A stretch of 64,000 nt of DNA. It comes from Blumeriella jaapii. Its lineage: Eukaryota; Ascomycota; Leotiomycetes; Helotiales; Drepanopezizaceae. Both the position numbers and the translations under genes were made by a program. Positions within the stretch are counted from its first letter, which is position 1; the number at the start of each line of letters is the position of its first letter. Positions 1 to 10,193 of this stretch are shown piece after piece. The stretch spans positions 1,426,001 to 1,490,000 of the forward strand of contig VWND01000001.1 of assembly GCA_009599575.1 (NCBI GenBank), in the 5' to 3' direction. The notes beneath the pieces are model-generated. The model did no database searches. It had not been told where the DNA came from and saw only the letters and a list, made by a program, of their open reading frames with translations.

Positions 1-636
1 ATCCATCTATGCCCAACCGTTGCCACTGCCCACAGCATCCTCTTTTCGCCCGTGCCGATCGACGCCTGTCCATAGCAAGTGGCAAGCAACACCTACAGCT
101 AGGCTACCTACTGTATCTCCATCAGGTCTCGGCTGTTGTCTCTCGCCGAATCTCACCCAAGCCGATAGGAAGCGGCTGCCTCCATCGATCCGGCTTTCAC
201 TGGAGATCTCGCAGCTAAGCAAGCGGCGACGCACTCGATATAAGGCTGTGTCGGTCGTGCATCGCCGACCTGCCTACCTCGCCAGAGGAATCGAATCATC
301 TATCTAGTTTTCGGAATCCGGCCAAGGCAGCACAGCCGAGCCGTCAGACCGCCTCGTCCCCAAGCAGGAGGTAGGTACAGGAGCGTACGGGACGGTAGGA
401 TTAAGCTTCGCGATCAAGCTCGGAAGATTGCTGATTTGGTGGCCGGGAGAAGAATAATCGCGATAACCGCGCTTCCTCACCGACCTCGGTACCCGCCGCC
501 ATCCGCGCCATCCACCACCTGCGACAGCGACGCGACCGCGACTGCGAGCATCCGGAGAACCGCAGACAACCGCCACCACCCGGGCCAGGGTGCGACGGGC
601 ACGATCGACCCGCTCGTTCCTCTTGCTGTTGCAAGC

Positions 637-707
<71 letters not shown>

Positions 708-2007
708 GAATAGATACGCGATCTTGACATCGGAGCTTCGTTCTGTCCGCTCCGGCTCCTCGCTTGCGTAGGACTAGCGAATCGGTCGGCGCGGCATTAC
801 TCAACCCACACCTCCTCTCGCCCCGCGCTGCCACCGACCCTCGATCTTCGTTCGACCCTCGACCCTCGACCCTCTCGACCCCCCGACCACCCACGACCAC
901 TCACGACCACTCACGACCACCCATCATCGTCTTCTCCGTCTTCTCCGTCTTCTGCTCCAACCAAACACTCCCCTCGTCTTCGCCGAATTCGAAAACTCTA
1001 CGCAAATCCAAAACGAACGCCCCCCCCCCCCCCCCCGAGCCGGCCATACTTTCTCCCTCCCCACAAATCATCCCTGAGCCCATCCTCCTCTGTCTCAGTC
1101 TTGCGATTTTCCCCATTACTCGATCACTCTACATATCCACCTTTCCCGCCTTTCCCACCTCCGCACTCTGCTGCTGGCCCGCGCTCCTCTATTACTCACC
1201 CACAAACGAAACTGTATCACCACACCGGTATCGCCAGCCCAACCCGACCCGAGCGAGAGGGACAGCGCTCCTCTTCACCGTCGTTTCTTCCTCCGCCTCT
1301 CAGGCGCGGCTGCAGAGCTTCGTGGAGATTCTTCGTCGCATCACCACTGGGCTTTGGCCGTCCACTCCGCCATTTCACCGCGCACATCGTAGAGGTGACC
1401 ATCTCCCTCTGTCACCGCTGCCCTGGCGCTGCCCCCCACCCCCGCCGAAACTTGTCACTGCTGTCCTCGAAGGCGCGACATAATCAATCTTTGTTAGACA
1501 AGAACGACTCATCGAAAGTCGTCGTCCTCGGTGCCAAGACGGGACATTCCTCGTGGCAGCATAAGAACTTGCCCAACGGACCCCAAAATTCCCAAGTGCT
1601 GCTTGTGGTATTCTGCACCTCCTGCACCGCAGGATAGAATTCAACTTCGGTTCCAATCGTTGCGGTACTATTGGGCGCTGTAAGTGCCGTTCTCTTTCGA
1701 GTACTATGCGCATACCATTCCAAGTCTGTCGCCGCTAGGAAGCCCGCAGGCAGGCTCGCGCAACAATCGCGGTCTGGAATTTTTGGTCTCTTTCATGCTC
1801 TTTGCGTGGATAGGCTAGTCTGAATTTCTCTTTGATTGCTTTGATCCTCTCTCGCGGTCTGCTGGCGCGCTTGGATTTGTAACGAAGACTAATGTTTGTC
1901 ACACAATCCAGTTATAGCGATTGTTCCTACATCGACCTCGACAAACATAAACCCGCCTTGTACTGATAGCTGCATAATCCCCTGCAAGATCCAGTCAAGG
2001 ACTTAAA
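1..2007. other. Upstream region of the bHLH gene, no gene supported
   Basis: I see no recognisable coding region here. The stretch is rich in C/T on the plus strand (about 800-1500), which is common in fungal promoters and long 5' leaders. It carries an (AG)n/(GT)n microsatellite at 636-703 and a run of 17 C at 1020-1036. Open frames exist on both strands, but their translations are low in complexity (Ser/Pro/Arg) and follow the base composition. The likely role is promoter and 5' untranslated leader of the bHLH gene starting at 2008. Confidence 0.6.
636..703. repeat. (AG)n / (GT)n compound microsatellite
   Basis: An almost pure GA repeat is interrupted by a block of GT units and followed by more GA. 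It lies in the non-coding region upstream of the bHLH gene. Confidence 0.9.
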
Positions 2008-3729
2008 ATGGCTGGCACGGGTGCGTCCAGCCCATTTATCAAGGACGAACCCGAAGATCAGTTCTTCTCGTCGCACAATAACCAGAGATTTATGGGCGGT
2101 GCGCAGCAAAACTACAATATTCCGCAGCAGCACTTCAACCAATTTGGGGCTTCCCACGGAGGTAGCATCAACCCGAACGAGCTCACGATGGCTGCGAACG
2201 GTGTGGGAATGCCGAATGGCGGATATGGGTCGTCCTACCCCTACAGTAACAATAACAATCATGCCCTGATTGACGACGACGAACTGCTCGACAGCCTAGA
2301 GCCAAACACCATGCATTCGAACCAACAGGGACTGCAAAATAATGGGCAGGACATGGGTATTACTTTCGATTTCCCAAACAACAGCGGCATTTACAACGGG
2401 CACCACGGAACGTCTGCTTTGTCCGTTGACCCGAACCACTTCAGCGGGTATTCGCATACTCCAGAGGGCGACCCGATTCAGAGTCCTTTCATCAGCAACT
2501 TCAATCACGCCCAGTTCCGCCATATGCAATCTCAAAATGCATTTGGAAGCCCCTTGCACTCCGGCTCCTATACTGGCTCACCCATTGCTGGTTCTGACAT
2601 GCACAATGACTTAGCAGATGCAGGAGGCTTCTCTAAACAGCAACGGCCGAGGCTGAATTCATCATTAGGCAGGAAGAACTCTACCAGAAGCCCCCTCACA
2701 CCCAAGACCACCCCCAACATGGCAGCTCTTCAGATAGGGTCTACCGAAAATGCCAACTTTGCAGCCCAGCCGATTCGGGCGCATTCATCTCATCGCCACC
2801 AGAAGACACTTTCTGACCAGTGGAATCAAACTCCTAACAGTCTCGGATCTTTTCCTGGCTCTGAATTTTCACCCATACATGCCAACCATCCCACAACTCA
2901 AATTTCCGACATCCTCAAAGGGGCCTCCATGCCAACAAAGCTGAACAATGGCCATCCAGCTGGTAACGGTCCTGCTTTGCAATCTCAGGAACTAAAACGG
3001 AGGAGACGACGGGAGTCCCACAATCTCGTGGAGCGTCGGAGACGAGACAACATCAACGAGCGGATCCAGGAGTTGAGTCATCTTGTGCCAATGCACCGTC
3101 TTGAAGACGAAAAAGTACGAAAGGCTCTTCAAAACAATTCCCCCCTGTCTCCGACTCTTGCTGCCACTAGCATGAGTCCGCCTCAGGCTACTTCAGGTCT
3201 CGCGGGTCCTGGGGCCCGACGAGCTACCGCTGGAAATATCACCACAGGAATTCCCATTGAAGAGAAGGACAAAGGTCCAAACAAGGGCGACATTCTTAAT
3301 GGTGCCGTAAGCTGGACTCGCGATCTTATGTGGTTGTTACATACCAAGATCCACCAGATGGAGAGTCTCAGCAACTACATCGCCGAGCTCGGTGGGACGT
3401 TTCCTTTTCAGCAGTCCGAGGATGAGAAGCGTATGCAAAGCGAACTGTTGGACGCCATGGCGAAGAACGACTCGTCAACCTTTGAGTACTCGCGGGCCCC
3501 TGGGACCGGTCTACGTGTCCCAAAACACACGGATGTTAGGGGCGATGCTCTTGGTAACATCAGCGGCCCGATGGACAATTCCTTGAGCCCAGACAACCGC
3601 AGCACCGGAGCCGATGCTGGCCTTGGTGGAGCTGGTCAGTATTGGAGTGGTCACAATAGCGGAGGTAGTGGGCCAGGGTCCATCAGCTTCAAAGAAGAAG
3701 ACGAATATGGCATGGACCTCACACAATAA
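2008..3729 (+). CDS. bHLH transcription factor, Rtg3/GlcD-gamma-like
   Basis: An intronless 573-residue protein. The first two thirds are low in complexity (Asn, Gly, Ser, Gln) with SP/TP phosphosite-like motifs. A basic helix-loop-helix begins near residue 328: a run of arginines, then SHNLVERRRRDNINERIQEL, which has the Glu and Arg residues typical of E-box binding. Helix 2 is near residues 424-448 (GDILNGAVSWTRDLMWLL). The loop between the helices is very long, roughly 60 residues of Ser/Pro/Ala-rich sequence. The tail after about residue 480 is Gly/Ser-rich and ends in an acidic patch. Family knowledge suggests a nuclear DNA-binding dimer of the group containing Rtg3 and fungal GlcD-gamma annotations; the target pathway is inference. 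The ATG at 2008 is preceded by AAA, and no in-frame extension is needed. Confidence 0.88.
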   Translation: MAGTGASSPFIKDEPEDQFFSSHNNQRFMGGAQQNYNIPQQHFNQFGASHGGSINPNELTMAANGVGMPNGGYGSSYPYSNNNNHALIDDDELLDSLEPNTMHSNQQGLQNNGQDMGITFDFPNNSGIYNGHHGTSALSVDPNHFSGYSHTPEGDPIQSPFISNFNHAQFRHMQSQNAFGSPLHSGSYTGSPIAGSDMHNDLADAGGFSKQQRPRLNSSLGRKNSTRSPLTPKTTPNMAALQIGSTENANFAAQPIRAHSSHRHQKTLSDQWNQTPNSLGSFPGSEFSPIHANHPTTQISDILKGASMPTKLNNGHPAGNGPALQSQELKRRRRRESHNLVERRRRDNINERIQELSHLVPMHRLEDEKVRKALQNNSPLSPTLAATSMSPPQATSGLAGPGARRATAGNITTGIPIEEKDKGPNKGDILNGAVSWTRDLMWLLHTKIHQMESLSNYIAELGGTFPFQQSEDEKRMQSELLDAMAKNDSSTFEYSRAPGTGLRVPKHTDVRGDALGNISGPMDNSLSPDNRSTGADAGLGGAGQYWSGHNSGGSGPGSISFKEEDEYGMDLTQ

Positions 3730-6705
3730 GTGTGATGATTCCGGTGTCATGGAAATTGCGTCTCGGCAATTCCCATTACGTCGCATTCACATAAGTCACG
3801 GAGCTTTGAAAGGCCGTTGGTTTACTCTTCTCTTCTATCTGTTTCTATGCTATTTTTTGACGTACGATGTTTAACTCTATGGGCAATCTTGTTTTGCATT
3901 CGGAGGTACTTCGTACATGGCCGAATAAACGTAGATTTGACTGTCAATGCGCACTTAATACTTGGCAATGCTGCTTTTATTAAATATTTTAGTATTTTGT
4001 ATGCCCACCTTCAGCTAAAATCATTGCAATACATTTGTTATTTATTTTTCAAACCGGTGGGTAAAAGGATAGCTAACTTGTCGAGGAATAAGATTCAATT
4101 GAAAAGCAATTTGAGCTTGCGAGAAATCGGCTTGAAAAAAAAAAGTTTCGATTCGCAAGCGGTGATTTCTAATGCATTATATTCGTGGTGTTTTCGGCGT
4201 TGACACTGAATACCTAGTGTTCTTGGTCCGTGGTAAACTGAATTTTTTTTAGTAGAAATTCCTGTAGTAAAACAGCGTGAGAAGCATCAAATAGTTATTG
4301 GCTAGAATGCCTGCAAAGAGTGGAATCTTCTAGAGATTATACCCTTGCCTTTACCCTTGCAAATCTACATTTAAAAGGCCATGTACGAAGTAGTTTGGAG
4401 CCGGGCCGGGAATTGATTGGTTGGCGTTGCTCGCAGAACACGAGTCTAGCATCTAGGTTTTTCATGGTATGCGAGTTGGAGATTGACTGCCACTGTTCAT
4501 TCCTTTCGGAGACACTATATGCTACTTTGCGTTGAATTTCGTGTTTTGGTCATTGGTTTTCATGCATTCTGCCCTATGATACCTTGCATTGTTGGTTTCT
4601 GGTTTCCCTGGTGCCTTGATAGGCTTTGGGATCTGGGTATACTTACATACCTAGCTAGTTGCTTTTCCTCCTCTGCCTCATGCAGGTCATGCTGGGACTC
4701 AATACATCATCAATCACATCATCCCCAATTTTTCACATGTCACCGATGGGGACAGGCTTTCATGTTTCTAGACGTGTGGACACTAGTCTGAAAGCATCTT
4801 GTTGAGATATTCTTCGCTATACATACACCCCCCCTTCCACGCTCTCTGGATGCCGATAATTGATGGAGGATTGAAAACATCCCAACACCTACCTCATGTT
4901 GGCTCGAAGAAGGAAAAAAAGAAAAAAAAAAAAACATGAAGCCATTCCCCCCGCCCTTGCAACTCACCCACTCGTCCTCCCCATCCATGGTCAACATCCC
5001 CATCTCCCACCTCTGAATCTCGTCGCCACACATCCCCCCTTCTGAAAAGCCGCCAGGCCTCCCTACCTCGCAGGCAGGTACGTACGCACACCCCCCAAAA
5101 GCTTTCCTAGGTACAGCACCGTACCGTACTTTGCAGTACATACATACAGTGCATACATACAGTAGGTAAGTAAGTACCGTACTTTGCAGTACATACAGTA
5201 CATACAGTACATACAGTACATACAGTACATACAGTAAGTAACCAGGTCGTCACTCAGCCGCCGCCGCCGCCCCGCACACACACAAACCAGGTCATCCGAA
5301 ACATTGGGATGGGATGGGATGGGATGGGAAGGGAAGGAAAGGGAAGAGGGGGGGGAGAGGGATCGATCTTCCAGTTTCAGATTTCTGGGCCTGCTGTTGT
5401 GGCGCTCTCTCTCTCTGCTGGTTTTGGTTGGTTTCGGTTGGTCCTGGTTGGGGGTCTTGTGTGTATTGTATATACTGTGCTGTGTATACCGTGCTGTGTA
5501 TGCTGTGCTGTGTATTGTATATACTGTGTGCTGTGTATACTGTGCTGTGTATACTGTGCTGTGTATACTGTGCTGTGTATACTGTGCTGTATATACCGTG
5601 CTGTATATACTGTGTTATATATACTGTGCTGTATCTACCATGCTGTGCTGTGCTGTAGGTAGGTAGGTAGGTACCTACCTACCTTAGCTAGCTAGACAAA
5701 ACAAACAGATGACCACGTGCCGGCGTCACATGAGCAAGGCGCGGGGTAGGGGGGGGGGGGGGGGGGAGGCTGTGTGTTTGGGTGTTTGGGTGTGTGGGTG
5801 GTGGGTGTCTTTGGGGGGTTTCAGAGGTGATGGATGAACGAGCGAGGCGCATGAGTCATGGGGTGAATGTATGTATGTATGTATGTATGTATGTATGTAT
5901 GTACAGTACATTATGTGTGTATGGGTGTGAGTGGGTGTGGGTGTGTTGTGGCGGAGGAAACAGTGAGGTGAAACGACACGACACGATACGACACGACTTG
6001 ACTTGACTCGACTCGACACTGGGCACGGGGATCGAGGCACTCGGGTGTACGGTAGGTAGGTAGTTAGGTAGGTAGGTAGGTGGAAGTAAATGTGTGGATG
6101 TACGTACTGTACTGTAGGTGGGGGTGGGTGGGTAGGTGAGGGTAGGTGAGGTTGTGGGATGTTGGGATTTTAAAATGGGAGGGAGTGAGTGAAGGTACAT
6201 AGACTGACTGACTGGCTCTGGCTGTGGCTGTGGCTGTGGCTGGGGGGAGCAGAGAGGGTGAGCTGTGAGCTGTGAAGTGGAAATGGAAATGGAGAGGACG
6301 GAATGAAAGGAGAGCGAATAGGACGCACTGCGGGAGCGGGCAGGTGGAAACTTGGGACCTCTTGCTTGCTTGCGTGTTTGTGTGTTTCTGGGAGGGAATC
6401 GGATGTTGGCTTCGCTTAGATGCACTGGATTGGGTGCCTGCCTGCCTATGTAGGCGTGGTTGTGTCTCGATGGGTTGGTGGTGGAGCCTTGATCTTGGAG
6501 GTATCTCTTCTCGCTGGCTTCGCTCGCTTGCACTACCTGTTGTATGGTAGGTATACTGTGTATGTACAATGCCAAAGAGGTACAGTAGTTACAGTACAGT
6601 AGATACAGTACAGTAGGTACAGTACAATATGTCGGTAGAGCAAACACACATGCAATCATACAATGCCCCAATCATGCGTACTGTCTTCGTCAGCACGCAT
6701 CGCCC
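3730..6705. other. Intergenic, convergent bHLH and npr3 3' regions
   Basis: No gene is supported. Positions 3730-4700 are moderately AT-rich and probably hold the bHLH 3' untranslated region. From 5100 on the DNA is mostly simple sequence: TACAG/CATACAG units at 5130-5240, a TGTGCTGTGTATAC-like minisatellite at 5459-5655, GTAG units near 5655-5680, a G run at 5749-5766, (GTAT)n at 5868-5902, GTAG units at 6049-6080 and CTGTGG units near 6220-6240. Open frames in this part are direct readings of the repeats. Confidence 0.6.
5459..5655. repeat. TGTGCTGTGTATAC minisatellite
   Basis: About a dozen imperfect copies of a 10-14 bp unit built from CTGTGTATA and CTGTGC. Later copies drift to CTGTATATA. 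All three plus frames are open across it, which gives spurious Cys/Tyr/Val-rich translations. Confidence 0.85.
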
Positions 6706-8895
6706 TCACCAGTGCCTACAAACCAAGAGATGCTCCTGGTAGTTCATCAAGATGGCCCACGTCTCCTTGCGCTTCATGTTCTCGCGCAGCGCAATCATCT
6801 CCAGCGCGTGCGTGCCGTTGAAGTACTTCGTGAAGCGCTGCCAGTGCTCCTTGGCCTTCGGGTCCGCGAACCGCTTCCCCAGCGTCGAGATGTACAGCGA
6901 CTCCTCGTGCGACACCTTGTGCGGGTCGCGGATGATGTAGGGCGCCACGTTCTTCAGATGCTCCGCCCGGTTCTGGGACGGCTGGTCGGTGGCGACCGGC
7001 GCCGGCATCTTTGCGAACTCGGCCGCCGCCTCCGCCGCCTGCTTGGCGCACTTGTCGGCCAGTCGCTCGAGCCGGGCATTCTCGGCCACCTGCTCGGTCG
7101 TGAGAGGCGCGCTGCTGCCATCCGAGCCGCGACGCCGCTCGGGGCTCGACTCGTCCGTCCCCTCGGACTCGCTGGAGCCGGCGCGCGACCTGCTTCCCAG
7201 CTTGGCTTTCTGGTTGGCGGCGGCGCGCAGCTGGTACTCGACCTCGTAGATGATCTCGGGCCAGACGAGGATCCAGGCGAAGGTGCGCAGCTGCGTCACC
7301 CAGCCGCCGCGGATGAGCCAGGCGAGCATGTCGAGGTACGTCGGCCGGTGGTCCTTGCTGGGCGCGTGGATCTTGTACGGGCGCGGTGCTACCGACAGCG
7401 TGGCGAGGAAGCTGGGGAGGGAGGGGGCCAGGGGAAAGGCTTTCTTCCAGGCGAGGCCCGCGGCTGGGAGCTTGCGGTTGTCGCAGTTGGGCGAGACGAT
7501 GTAGATCTCGCGCCCGTGGAGGGGCGGGATGGCGACGGCGCGGCGGTATTGGATGAGGTGGTTCGCGAGAACCAGGAGGCTTCCGACTTCGATCGAGTTG
7601 ATCTGGGCGACTTGGAGGAGGGAGAGGGTCGGCTTGCAAAGCCGGATGCATTCGATCAAGGGCGCGGACAGCTCGGTGTCGTCGGCCTGTATCTCGGCGA
7701 TGATCTCGCTCTCGTCGTCGAGAAGGAGGAGGGCGTAATGTTTGTTGATGTAGGATGCATCTTCCTCCCCGTCCTCGTTGACGTACGGGTTGGCCGAGGT
7801 GAGAAGCAAGCCGGGCATGGCCTTCTCCGCGAAGCTGGGAATGCTAACCAGGAATGACGGGACGGGAATCTGGAGCGATATCTCCTCTGGTGGCCTGCTC
7901 CGAACCGAGAAGGTCACGATCTTGTTCGCCGAGATGGCTGTGAATACGTCTCGCAGCACGCCAGCCAATGTGGACTTGAGAAGAATCTCTGCCCACAGCC
8001 AGGTCATAGGTCGCCCTTGAGATGCATCAGCGTGTGATTCCAGAGCGGTTGTGATGTGCGTACTGTCTTCCCGGGCTTTCTCTTTCATGGAGAGAATCAT
8101 CTCCGACTCCTTCCAGACGTAGTTTGCCGTCGCCTGAGCATGCTTCATCGCCTTGTTGAGCTTCTTGATCACATGCTCATAGATCATGAAGATCCGCTCA
8201 TCCGCCTCGTCTTTGGCAACATTGAGGATGAAGACGATGTTGAACATGGTCATTCCCCCATGATCATCTTCGTTCTCCGAGGTGTTCTCGACCCACGTCG
8301 CGCTGGCGGATCGCTCTTTTCTATCGCCATGACCAAGATCCGACTTTTTCCTCCCCGACCCTGCCATGTCGCCCTCCACGCCCTTCGCCTGCTTCCCCCT
8401 CTTGGGCTTCTTCTTGTTCCAAAGCCCGTGGGGATGCACATGCATCGGGTAGGAAACGAAGTACAGTGGATCTAGCGACAGCTCGAACTTCTTCTTGTGA
8501 TACACCTTTGAGGGCGTCAAGATGCTCTCCAGGTCCGTGGTATGGAAGTCAAACAAGCGTTCCCACGGAACAACATGTTCGCCATGCTTGGTATCGTAAT
8601 GGTCGTCCCCTTGAATATGGCCCACGTGATCCCTCTTCTCCGCGACCTCGCTCATGTCCAAGTTTTGGACTTTGCCGGCGAGCGCGCCGTCCTCCAGGTC
8701 GGCGCCATCAGCTTGCAGCGTCTCGTCTTCGGCGTCGCTCTCGTCGAGTTCGGTGCCGTAGAGTGCTGTCCTGCGTGAGGTCTTGGTGTCAGGGTGCGCT
8801 GGGTAGTGAAAGACGAAGCGGGGACCGTCGCGGGATCTGATGACGAGCGCGATAGAGACAAGACCGGAACCCGTCAGTGCTGTAGAATGTGCCAT
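6706..8895 (-). CDS. npr3: Npr3, nitrogen permease regulator 3, SEACIT/GATOR1 subunit
   Basis: An intronless 729-residue protein. The N-terminus reads VSIALVIRSRDGPRFVFHYP near residues 13-32, the characteristic opening of Npr3/NPRL3. An acidic, Lys-rich linker follows, then a long conserved body containing MFNIVFILN near residue 215 and PTYLDMLAWLIRGGWVTQLR near residue 520. It closes with a winged-helix-like tail that includes NGTHALEMIALRENM. Npr3 pairs with Npr2 and Iml1 in the complex that restrains TORC1 at the vacuole when nitrogen or amino acids are short. The length fits fungal Npr3 proteins. The ATG at 8895 sits 13 codons before the conserved start of the domain. No intron or frameshift is seen. 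Confidence 0.93.
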   Translation of the reverse strand: MAHSTALTGSGLVSIALVIRSRDGPRFVFHYPAHPDTKTSRRTALYGTELDESDAEDETLQADGADLEDGALAGKVQNLDMSEVAEKRDHVGHIQGDDHYDTKHGEHVVPWERLFDFHTTDLESILTPSKVYHKKKFELSLDPLYFVSYPMHVHPHGLWNKKKPKRGKQAKGVEGDMAGSGRKKSDLGHGDRKERSASATWVENTSENEDDHGGMTMFNIVFILNVAKDEADERIFMIYEHVIKKLNKAMKHAQATANYVWKESEMILSMKEKAREDSTHITTALESHADASQGRPMTWLWAEILLKSTLAGVLRDVFTAISANKIVTFSVRSRPPEEISLQIPVPSFLVSIPSFAEKAMPGLLLTSANPYVNEDGEEDASYINKHYALLLLDDESEIIAEIQADDTELSAPLIECIRLCKPTLSLLQVAQINSIEVGSLLVLANHLIQYRRAVAIPPLHGREIYIVSPNCDNRKLPAAGLAWKKAFPLAPSLPSFLATLSVAPRPYKIHAPSKDHRPTYLDMLAWLIRGGWVTQLRTFAWILVWPEIIYEVEYQLRAAANQKAKLGSRSRAGSSESEGTDESSPERRRGSDGSSAPLTTEQVAENARLERLADKCAKQAAEAAAEFAKMPAPVATDQPSQNRAEHLKNVAPYIIRDPHKVSHEESLYISTLGKRFADPKAKEHWQRFTKYFNGTHALEMIALRENMKRKETWAILMNYQEHLLVCRHW

Positions 8896-9517
8896 TGATC
8901 GAGGGTCCTGAGATGTTGTTGGGGTCCATCTGGTGTGGTTGGAAGAGAATGGGTCTTGGCCGACGTTCGAAGCGAGGCGAACTGAAGGACACTCACTGAC
9001 AGTTGAAGCAAGACCCTTTTCACGATATTGGCTCGTCCACGGATGAGAAGGTCAACAGCTTTCACCTGATCCCAATTAAGGCCGGAAGTAATCCCCTGCC
9101 AGAACTTGACGACAGGACACACTCCCACAGCGCTATAGCAAGTTGTGAGTGACGAGAGACATCTCGGGTATGTATGGTACTGTAAGGAGACGTCCATCAT
9201 CACGACCGTAGACAGAATCTTTTCAGTGTCGAGCAAGAGGTATTTTGAGTTCTGCTCTGTGCCAGATTTCCAGCCCTACGTCTATCACTGTCCGTAATGC
9301 CGCGCTCGATCCGTTCTTCACACCCGATGGATCTTGCAGAAGCCAAAGAATCACAAGGTCGTATCAAACCGAAATGAAAGCAAAGCCAGGGTACAGTAAA
9401 AGTACAGCCCATTCGATTGAGATTGGCATCATTCCCTTCCGCGCTCAAACGCCGCAAATCATACCGCCCATACACAGCTCCCCTTTGACACCGAATCCCA
9501 TCTTCCCCTCCCACGCC
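8896..9517. other. Intergenic spacer, npr3 promoter and cox19 3' region
   Basis: No gene is supported. The 622 bp lie between two minus-strand genes and should hold the npr3 promoter and the cox19 terminator. An ordinary mixed sequence without strong repeats. Confidence 0.5.
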
Positions 9518-10193
9518 CTACCACCTCAACTCGCCCTTGTGCTTCTCCTCGTCCTTTTTCGCCTGCTCCAGAGCGGCCGCCTCCTTCTCATCCGCAAAGC
9601 CCAGATTCTTGAACTCGTCTTTGGCCATCAGATTCCTGTACACGGACCATCAATCAGCCAGCCATTCACTCCACCCAACTCCAAGTTGCAAGCATGCAAG
9701 CAAGCAAGTAGATGTGTGTTCTAGAGAGAGAGACAGAGACAGAAACAGAGACAGAAATAGAGACAGAGACAGAGACAGCAAGGGAAGAGCAATGTATATG
9801 TACCGATCCATTCGACACGAGAGGTACGACTTCGCGTGCATCCTGCACTCGGGCTCATTCGTGCCCTTGACGCGCTTGATGCACGCGAGGTAGCTCATCA
9901 TGACATTTTTGCACTCGCCTGTTCGCGCGATGTTTGTGATTTCAGCCCCGGTCCCCGTTCACACACACACAGCCAGCCAGCCAGCCCGCAAATCGATGCT
10001 CGAGAAACGGGGAGGACGAATCGTACCGTCATGATCCAGCGGGAAGCTGCCACGCTCGGGCCTGCGCACACCAGCTTCAATCAGCACCAGGTCTCGCGGC
10101 GCGGCCGTCACGGCGGGGTGGAGAAGAGAGGGCGGCGGCATACGGTGAGGGCTTCGCGTTCAGCGCCGCGCCTCCGGGTCCTCCGAAACTCAT
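9518..10193 (-). CDS. cox19: Cox19, twin CX9C copper/redox protein of the mitochondrial intermembrane space
   Basis: Four exons on the minus strand: 10144-10193, 10027-10061, 9804-9918 and 9518-9635. They join in frame to 105 residues. Introns of 82, 108 and 168 nt begin with GTATGC, GTACGA and GTACAT and end in CAG. The protein opens [20 protein letters not shown], continues [11 protein letters not shown], and carries two CX9C motifs ([11 protein letters not shown] and [11 protein letters not shown]), followed by [13 protein letters not shown] and a charged tail. This order is diagnostic of Cox19, which is imported by Mia40 and supports cytochrome c oxidase assembly. The gene is easily missed because no exon exceeds 120 nt. 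The largest intron contains a GACAGA-type microsatellite. Confidence 0.93.
9722..9780. repeat. GACAGA-type microsatellite inside cox19 intron 3
   Basis: A purine-rich imperfect hexamer array (AGAGACAGAGACAGAAACAG and variants), wholly inside the 168-nt third intron of cox19. Confidence 0.85.

Noticed and set aside
304..900. Long minus-strand frame of 198 residues
   Set aside because: It crosses the (AG)n/(GT)n microsatellite and has only Ser/Leu/Arg low-complexity sequence and no domain.
764..1483. 239-residue plus-strand frame upstream of the bHLH gene
   Set aside because: Pro/Ser-rich and pyrimidine-driven, includes a poly-C tract, and has no family resemblance; it fits promoter or leader DNA.
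5304..5666. Cys/Tyr/Val-rich reading frames in three frames
   Set aside because: They are direct translations of the minisatellite, and all frames are open for the same reason.
6712..7857. 381-residue plus-strand frame
   Set aside because: It is the antisense shadow of the GC-rich npr3 coding sequence.
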